Positions 56,521-64,000 of a DNA stretch of 64,000 nucleotides are shown one piece after another. Both the position numbers and the translations under genes were made by a program. The notes under the pieces are model-generated. The model did no database searches. It was not told the origin of the DNA and saw nothing but the letters and a program-made list of their open reading frames with translations. Origin of the DNA: Armigeres subalbatus (Eukaryota > Arthropoda > Insecta > Diptera > Culicidae); NCBI RefSeq assembly GCF_024139115.2, contig NC_085140.1, forward strand, positions 27,807,956 to 27,871,955, read 5' to 3'. The first letter of the stretch is position 1; the number at the start of each line of letters is the position of its first letter.

Positions 56521-59500
56521 AGATAGAAGAGAGTGGAATATATTTCTGATTGTGTTTTTAATTTTATTAGGTGAGTTGGAGTGGAGCACGTGCTCACACA
56601 TCACAGATATGGCTCAATCTGAGGATGTTCTTTGGAGGATTAGTCAAACGAGAAAAGAATTCGGCTGTTCCAGATCAGTGGCCCTACAAATGATGATTAG
56701 GCTGGCGCGCTTTAGTATGACCTTTTGCAAAAAAAAGCTAGGGCTTTTAGCTTACAATGTGCATGGGAGTTTTGCCTGAAATAGACTGAAGGTTCCAAGG
56801 GGTTTTACATATCTATACTACAGCAAGGGGGTTTTCAATTAACTTCGTTGTGAGCCAGCCTAGTGTGATATAGATAGGCAGATGTGTTCTGAGAATGGGA
56901 AAGAGCCGTGAACAAGAAAAATGTACCTAATCGGATTTTCTTATGCGTGCTGATTGCGAGTGGAAGAGATTTGATTATCGTACCGTACTGCAGTGCACAG
57001 CTGTAGCACTTATAGAGAAGTGTAAGCGAGTATCTTCATTCATTACACTTCAAATAACGTGTTTTATCGATAATCTTCTGTAATAGCTTCCACATGGATA
57101 AGTGTTGTGATGGTTGTGATTGAGAAAATGTACATAGTTGCATCAATAAGAAGAACCAACGAAAATTTATTGTGTTCAAAAGTTGTCCGAGATCGAAGAA
57201 AAATGACGCAAGTGCATTTTAGCAAACACCACGTGCTGCTGGGAGAACCGTCAAGGCCGTGCGGTGTAGCTGGGTTGCAACATTAGAGGATGACTGCAGT
57301 TCCATGCAGTTATACATAAAAGGAGAGCGCCATCAGAGCGGAGTGCAAGCAACACTGCTGTTGTAGTTGCCCTTTCTATTGAACCGTAAACGACTACTAA
57401 CCCAGTAATGTAAGGGGTTTTATATTGCATTGCTTTGAATTCCTGTTTCGTGTTAGAAGATTAAAATCGATGCAGTTTCCGCAGCAATAGCAGCATCCCG
57501 CGAAGGGCTGTTCTAAACAAGGAGTGGTGTGATAACGAGTAAAGATATTTTATACAGGGCTGCATTGTACGTTCCTGTTCAAAATTGAATATACCGTTGA
57601 CTTAGTACACCCGAATGGTGATTGACAATAACAATTTCAATTTGGTTGTAAGGTTTGAGGACATTATTTCGACATTTTTATCACTCAATTCCTTGATGTG
57701 TATTACCCTAAATAGCCTCAATTGAACAAATTTATTTTGCTTTTATATGCTTTCTATTAAAAAAATAGTATACAAGAAAGGCAAAAAAATTTGAATAGAA
57801 AGAGCGATTTTAAAGTATAAAGAATAATTGTAACGAATATAATTTCTAAATGGAGTAAATGATAAATAAATAATAATTGCTTCCAGGGTAACGCTGTTTA
57901 GTGTTTAGTGTAATGAAGATCGGAGGAATGTTATGGAGGCTCCATATGAGCCTCGCAATCAAATCCCTTTTTTCAATTGGCTTCCTTCGCTCGCAAAAAT
58001 ATTTGGAGATCAAATATGGGATGGGCAAATAGTTTTCAAGTCTCTTCTAACAGATTGTTTTTATTCAGACTGTTCGGATTATTTATTAATGGATTGTATA
58101 TTCATGATTAGAAATGCATGTTTTTTGTTAAGAATGGATCGCAAACAAAAAATCTATTTCTTTACTTAGACGAATCAGTTACCATTAGTGACAGTTACTG
58201 CAACATATAAATATAATAATTCATTCAAACATTCTAAGACATCTAAAGCGGGTAATCAAAACGAAAAAAATCTGCATGATTAGCCTTCAATTGACCTTCA
58301 GCTCATCATATACCTGCGATGGAATGGTCTTCGCTACGTTCGTCGACGGTCATACCCATCCATCGCACCATCATACATGATTGCTGTTATCCGTTGCTTT
58401 ACGGTCCCACGCTCAATACACCGCCAGAGAACAGTTTATCGTCGTCCGTATTTTTAGTAGGCCTTCATGATGCAATATTTTTCAACCGAACGCAGCCCCA
58501 AAATATATCTCCGTTTTCCCCCTGATTGTCATTTAAGAATGATCTTCGGTCAGGGCAACGTTTTCGTCATCGGCTTGACTACGTCAACTGAAACTATAAA
58601 CCTCCCGTTATCCACCCAAAGCAATTCACTAAAAAAAAGCTTTGTATAACCAGAGGTAAACGTCCTCCTCCCGTCGCTAATTACCTGCCGTGTGTGACTT
58701 CCAGGAAGTATAAGTTTCGATGAATATTTCCTTTAAAGGGAATTAATGTAATGTTTGTACTCTCAACGGTGAGTCACACACTGGCACTGGTGATGGATGG
58801 CTTGAATCAAAGGCCAGAAGAACGGTAACCTCTGCGATAAGTCGAAAACCAAATTGAACCTATATTACTAAACCGGTTTTTTCGTTTAGTGATAAAAGCA
58901 TTTTCGAGTAATTATACACTTCGCTTAAACATATACAAATTGAGTGATAAAAGCCGCCTTGTAATGACTTTTCTACACCTATATAGGAACGTGCCCGCTT
59001 GCTGTTAATAGAATGAAAAAACCGCTTACAGCAATTGTTCATACCGAAGGAACGGGAAGGGCAGTAGGTCTGACTCCTTCCAGGGCAACTTGTATCTTTT
59101 TGCTCTCCAGAAAACTATTTTAAATAGTTTGCTTCATGAAAGTTAAGTTAAAAAGATTTTTGACTTTGAAATATGAAAGGCACAATCCACCGTGACGTTA
59201 CAACGTTTTGATAATTTGTATAAAATGTTTCTGAATAAGCATACCATTGCTTATTTGGAATGCCTATAAAATTTCGAAGTGGTTAGATATAAAGCTCTGA
59301 ATACGTATTGTAAGACAGCTTTCTAAAATACAATCTGCTACACGATGATGCAACGCGCACCTCGACTCAATTATGATTAATTTTCTGCTCTGGTCCTAAT
59401 TTGATGATAATGCTACTATCAAATTCTATTATAACGAGGGACCTGCCTATAGGGGTGGTCCCTTTATCAGTGCTGGCACTAAGAAAATAATTCGAGCAAA

Positions 59501-59617
59501 AAAATGGTATTTCGCTCCTATTCCTACCTCGTCATGGTGCAAGCCTAAGGTACGTAGCCTAAGGGAAGATCGGGTAATCATGTCCGGTGGGAACTTTGTT
59601 CGTATAAACTATGGGTC
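56521..59617. other. Largely unique, no recognised gene
   Basis: Few repeats. 57770-57790 has the repeat phrase acaagaaaggcaaaaaa. ORFs of 60-78 codons (57933-58169, 58319-58525) have no recognised domain. Could be intronic. Confidence 0.35.
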
Positions 59618-59625
59618 CTGCACAA

Positions 59626-60171
59626 TAGAGTGATTTAAATTTTGACTTTTTTGCTCCCCTATGCCTAAACGATGGCATTAGCCATTTTAATAATCGTTCT
59701 AAATTTTTAGCTAATTCAGATATAATTTGACTGAGCACAAGCAGTTTGAAGCTTGTATGAAAATTACTATGAAAACAGTAACTTTTGTGAAAAACCGTTC
59801 CCCATCATTGCCCATTAAGCTCTAAAAATATATGAATACGTTAGCAACATAGGAAATTTAACAAGGGAAAATATCGTCGTTGTTGCTAAACGTTTTGATG
59901 CTGGCAACAAAAGTTATTAGGGAAATACTGAATTGTGGGAAAATCAATTTAACACGTAAAAGAATAACATCAATATCAATAATGAGCATTTCTGTTTTCT
60001 TTATAATTTTGCTCACAAAAGTCAGATTGCTTCGCAACAACAAGTGACTTTCAGCTTAGAATCTATTCTAATTACATCCAAATCAGCTAAAAATTTGGGA
60101 GGACTATTAAAATAGCAAAAACAATCGTTTAAGCACAGGGGAGCGAAAAAGTCAAAATTTGCATCACTCTA
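59626..60171. mobile_element. 546-bp MITE, 8-bp duplication
   Basis: TAGAGTGATTTAAATTTTGA at the left pairs with tcaaaatttgcatcactcta at the right. Arms of about 95 bp also share gctcccct, aaacgat and tttttagctaattcagat-type blocks. Flanks CTGCACAA (59618-59625) and CTGCACAC (60172-60179) give an 8-bp duplication with one mismatch, suggesting hAT. Confidence 0.8.
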
Positions 60172-60179
60172 CTGCACAC

Positions 60180-61682
60180 CCTGAGTTTGAAAGACCTGCA
60201 TCCTGGGCGATGTCCAGCTATCGTCTTAACCTGTTGCCAAGTTAGATTAGGGTCGACTTCTTTTATTTTTTATGGCGACTATGCCGCCATTCATTCATGC
60301 TCCTAGATTTCATTCCATGGCTCCGATTTTCATCCCATCAAAAACAAAGCAATTAAAAGGTGATTTTTTTGAGCTGTGGTGAGCACACATGTTGACAATG
60401 TTTATAGAGTTGGGATTCTATAGAGTTTGGAAAAAAGTTACTTTTTGAGCATTGGAGATTAATTAAAAATCGTAATGTATTCAGTGGTTTACTGAAAATA
60501 TGTGAGAATGTTTTAGGATTTCTGGAAAACTCGGGATATATAAATAATGAGCATTTCTTGGCATTGGAGTGCCTTTGCATGATTTTTTCAGATTTTCTCG
60601 AAATTTCCGAATTTTTCCGGGAATTGATTTTTCCGGAACATTTCTGGAATGTCACCAAACTCTATAAGAGGGTAATTTTCTGGAGTTCCTGGTCGTTTTT
60701 TGTGTGAATATCAGAAATTTTCGGATTTTCGTTGGGAAATTTCAATAGATTTCCACCCAGGAGACCAGCTTTTTATTATAGGTCAACTTGACACATGCTG
60801 TCTACACATTTTAATTTTATAGCGAATGACCTTATCTCCAAATCGACATGTCCAAAAAAAACTATTGTTTTTTAATTCCCATTTTGTTAATGCATTTATT
60901 TATTTTGTATTTCAAAGCGAATTTAATCTCGATTTACTGTTCTAGCTAAAGTCATGTAAATAACAGTATCTCCATATTCCGAAATGAGTCCTGTCGTTTG
61001 AAACACGATTTTATATGATAATGATAGATGGGTCTTGTTCCAATTCTGACAGTGTCTACACTTTCTATTACACCCACTTTAGTTCTAGCTAGATGGAAGT
61101 TCACTCGAGATTTTTCCATTGATTGCTGGGCGGAAAACCTGGAGTTTGTCAAAAGGCTGTGTGCTGTGTGTTTAAAAGTTCGACTGAAACCAGCCATGTC
61201 TTTATATTAGTGTTTGAAAAATCTCCTGACACATGTTGGATCTGGCAATTCCGTAACTTAAAATGTAAAATTGATTAATTATCCTTCTGGCTATCTCATG
61301 GAACCTTTTATTTAGGGTCAGATGTAACTTGCTTTAGAATGGCACATAAAAAATCAGCAACTCAGGGAGCAAGCGGGCTAACATAAGACCCTTCTCTAGA
61401 AAATAAATTGGCACACATAAAATAGAATAAGCTTATCTAAATACGATTTGGGCATTAAAAAATTTTAATTCGCGATTTTATCAATTTTACACTTTGATAT
61501 TTTAGAATTTTGTTTTTCATGTTTTTATCCAATCAAATAATTTCTTGAATCTATTGACCGTTTTTGATGTTTCAACATATTTAGAGTTTGAAAATTCGTA
61601 TCCAATACTGACTCATTGGAATTTTTAAATTTTCAGTGTTATTTTTTATTTTCCGTGATGAATATTTTAGAGTGTAATATTC
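60180..61682. other. No recognised gene
   Basis: AT-rich and unique-looking. ORFs of 101 codons (60353-60658 minus) and 81 codons (60952-61197 minus) show no domain. Confidence 0.35.
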
Positions 61683-61728
61683 ATCACTATAACCTTTTAT
61701 TTAATAAGGTTAGTTGTTGAATAGTAGT

Positions 61729-62160
61729 TTGTGCAACTAGTTGCAAAAAGATGATTTTTTCAGCACGAGCTATACGAGACTTTCCGAGTTGGATAAATAC
61801 TACGAGTGCTGAAAAAATCGAGTTTTGCAACGAGTTGCACACGCTATTTTTTTGCAATGACGAAAAATGGACATTAATATGATAAATCTGTACCGAAATT
61901 GTAAAATAAAATTCACTCCACATGATCGTTCTTGCCAATAATTAATGTTGGTGCAGAGAACAATTATATGATTATATGTTATCGTGCCACATTGCATAGC
62001 TCGACAAGCCTTGAAGCGATAAATGAGCTTGTCTGTGGAAAATTCTGATGTTATGTCCAACAAACTATTTCATTTATTACGAGACGCAGAGAATACACTA
62101 TTTGAACACTATCCCAAGCTAATTCAACAAAATGTAGTCATGTAACTACTGTTCCGATGT
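61729..62160 (+). repeat. Dispersed repeat, copy B, with hairpin start
   Basis: Pairs with 46360-46700. This copy keeps an upstream inverted half: tgcaactagttgcaaaaaga and gattttttcagcacgagc at 61733-61775 mirror gtgctgaaaaaatcgag and ttttgcaacgagttgcac at 61805-61838. The element therefore probably starts in a hairpin that copy A has lost. Confidence 0.75.
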
Positions 62161-62168
62161 TGGTTTTT

Positions 62169-62200
62169 CATTATAGCACCCAAATGAGTGCTATAATGGA
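62169..62200. repeat. Short perfect hairpin
   Basis: cattatagcac and gtgctataatg separated by ccaaatga. Unrelated to neighbours as far as I can see. Confidence 0.6.
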
Positions 62201-62285
62201 ATTTATGCAGCCCATTTGAGTTGCATAATGTTCATTAAAGAACCCATTTCATTGTTATGGAAAAATAGGCCATTTATTACTTTAC

Positions 62286-62420
62286 AGGGCTGGTAGCGAC
62301 CAATGCCGCTCAAAATAGTGACTTTAGTGACCAAAGCAGACGAAAAAAGGGACCAAATAGTGACTTTCAGTTGCAGAAAAAGTGACCAAATAGTGACTTT
62401 TAGTTTCAGTTGCAAGTTTG
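62286..62420 (+). repeat. hAT-type terminus remnant
   Basis: cagggctggtagcgacca followed by repeated agtgaccaaatagtgacttt (two units about 33 bp apart). CAGGGCTGGTAGCGA is an arthropod hAT end I have seen before. The opposite end is not found within the window. Confidence 0.5.
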
Positions 62421-62611
62421 ATGAGACGAATTCAAGCGTTTCTGGGTCGAAGGGGAATCTTTTTTCGTAATTTGTGGCGGAGAACAATTTTCACTCACCA
62501 CAATCTCATAACGAACTCAGAAGAGAAACGTAAATCGTGCAAGCTAACTTTTATCTATACTATACTATACTTTTATTATACTACAACAGTACGGATCGTT
62601 TTGGTAGAAAA

Positions 62612-62680
62612 CGAAACAACGAGCCTGGGATTAAACGCTCGACCTCCTGCTTATAATGCAGGACCATCGGGCTCGACTTA
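62612..62680 (-). repeat. tRNA-like SINE remnant
   Basis: Minus strand: cctgcattataagcagg forms an anticodon-like stem-loop, then aggtcgagcgtttaatcccagg resembles a T arm with a degraded B box. Related to the head at 34443-34372. Confidence 0.5.
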
Positions 62681-62896
62681 TTCAAAAGTTATCAAAAGCT
62701 ACAAAATCTAATAAAATCTAAAAAAAAATCACAGTTTTTCATATTTTGGAAAAATTCTAAAATATTGATCGAAGTGGATGTTGGGAGAAAAAAAACGGCT
62801 TTTTCTCATGTCCTTACATATTCAATGTACCTCCCCTCAATTCGATTGCAGTACAATCATAGATACAAATATCATTATTAAGATTTAAAAATAATT

Positions 62897-63334
62897 GGGG
62901 GGGTCCCGTAGCGTAGTTGGCTACACGTTCGCCTTACAAGCGAATGGTCATGGGTTCGATTCCCAGCCCCTCCACCAAACCCTCGTCAGTCGCCGGATCC
63001 GCAGCCCATACGGTGGCGTTTGGGGTACGCGCCTTACCGTCACGGCCTGATGACGACTGACACTTTGACACTCTTCTCGGAGGCATTCCTCCAACGTTAC
63101 CCAGATAAATGGCAACCGAACAATACAACGATCAATGGATACACGACATGGACAAACGGACACAATGGACTCACGACGAGATGGACTGGCACCGACAACA
63201 ATAATGGTAATGGAAATCTAAAAATAGATTCTGTGTGGATTCTGTACAGCAGAATACCACAGTAGATATCGGCACAGTAGCGGTTAAGTAACACAGAGTG
63301 CCTAAGAAATAAATAAAAAAAAAAAAATAAAAAT
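62897..63334 (+). mobile_element. SINE with tRNA-Val(UAC)-like head
   Basis: The head 62897-62977 folds as a tRNA: 7-bp acceptor (ggggggg with cccctcc, one G-U), D stem gtag/ctac, anticodon stem ttcgc/gcgaa with loop cttacaa (anticodon TAC, Val), T arm gggttcgattccc, discriminator A and an encoded CCA. A body of about 330 bp follows, ending in cagtagcggttaagtaacac and an aaataaataaa tail. Flanks aaaaataatt at 62887-62896 and 63335-63344 may be the duplication, though the A-rich tail makes this uncertain. The body matches the truncated copy at 14849. Confidence 0.85.
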
Positions 63335-63344
63335 AAAAATAATT

Positions 63345-64000
63345 ATTTTTATTCTACCAAAATATCACGCGCTGCTGTCAAAAGTCGAATTTGAAAATAT
63401 TCGGAGGGTATCGTTCGTTCTCCAAGAACTTGCTCTCATGAAAGTAGAAAAGTGCTCCCTGAAATTTTAAATATTTTTCCTCCAAAAAACGCAGATTTTT
63501 CGACTTGTTGTGCATATTCATGAATGATTTTTGCTATGGAATTCGACAGCGCATGCAATCTTCAAAATTGGGGAGTCTTAATCCCTTTTAAATGATATCT
63601 ACTCAATAAATATTTTTTCGAGCGAACCTTTCATTACATCTATATCTACAAAAAAAATATCCGCTTTAGCACAATTTATATTTTCTTGAATTTTCTCGCC
63701 AATTTTATGTATGACTAATGAGAGATCAAGTCTCCTCATATTCGGGCAACAATAGTAGGAATTTTTATCAGTAAAAACAATTTAGCATACTGATGGCTTT
63801 GTGCTGTGAAAAAATGATAGCATTTGGTCATTGTTGGGAGGAGTTGTTCAAATTTTTCGCAGCCGCTAAAAAAATCTTCAGGAGGGACAAAACACAGTAA
63901 ATAATAGAGTAAATAAGATTGTCAATCCAAAAAATAACTCGCCACATAACGATCATTTGTCTAGAGGATTTATTAGAAAAATACGCTAGGGGTCAAATCT
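63345..64000. other. No recognised gene
   Basis: AT-rich. No ORF of note, no paired ends seen. Confidence 0.4.

Noticed and set aside
62897..62977. Functional tRNA-Val gene
   Set aside because: Encoded CCA, extra bases between acceptor and D stem, and a shared SINE body and tail point to a SINE.

Overview
The window looks like AT-rich, transposon-saturated nuclear DNA of an Aedes mosquito, most likely Aedes aegypti. That call rests on four copies of a tRNA-related SINE that I recognise as Feilai-like, several mosquito-type MITEs, and a jockey-type non-LTR retrotransposon. I recognise no intact host protein-coding gene. The only strong coding signal is the retrotransposon reverse transcriptase at 50442-51572 (minus), which is a 5'-truncated, frameshifted copy. 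Other coding traces are decayed: a DDE-transposase-like fossil (1727-2560), minus-strand fragments at 9540-11186, a split fragment at 22548/26835, and an unrecognised degraded coding region at 40752-44596.

Layout. 0.35-3.2 kb: a DNA transposon with arms of about 600 bp. 5.7-6.0, 14.2-14.4, 17.3-17.5 and 28.5-28.7 kb: one palindromic repeat family (three hairpins and one half-unit). 7.4-11.5 kb: a candidate element with CACTG ends, CCTTATGAA subterminal repeats, a 23-bp minisatellite and coding remnants. 12.5-13.0 kb: a SINE with a TA-target MITE nested in it. 13.3-14.1 kb: a foldback element of 17-bp repeats. 15.1-16.8 kb: degenerate GGAATTCCTT-type repeats holding a LINE 3' fragment and a small hAT MITE. 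17.5-22.5 kb: mostly unique. 22.7-26.8 kb: a 4.1-kb hAT-like element with perfect 8-bp target duplications. 28.8-29.5 kb: degenerate tandem repeats. 33.8-34.6 kb: a second foldback (16-bp TTAGGCATAA repeats) split by a SINE. 35.3-36.3 kb: an element with a TAA duplication and 145-bp tandem repeats inside. 37.05-39.38 kb: a hAT-like element filled by a 23-bp minisatellite.

41.5-43.65 kb holds the most striking object: a non-autonomous element with arms of about 730 bp, termini CACAGTG, a CAAAAAC block at nonamer-like spacing, and a 5-bp duplication CGGTG. It looks like a Transib/RAG-type element and sits inside a decaying reading frame. 47.7-48.4 kb: a SINE with its own duplication, split by a hAT MITE with an 8-bp duplication. 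49.6-51.8 kb: the LINE. 52.9-54.4 kb: an inverted-repeat element carrying a further SINE. 54.4-55.8 kb: a foldback with about 1 kb of polypurine. 56.2-56.5 kb: a GC-richer island that could be a promoter or first exon. 59.6-60.2 kb: another 8-bp-duplication MITE. 62.9-63.3 kb: a tRNA-Val-headed SINE.

The window therefore reads as intergenic or intronic DNA assembled by successive insertions. Many are datable relative to each other because their target duplications are still legible. All boundaries come from reading inverted repeats and duplications by eye. Family assignments made from memory are marked as such.
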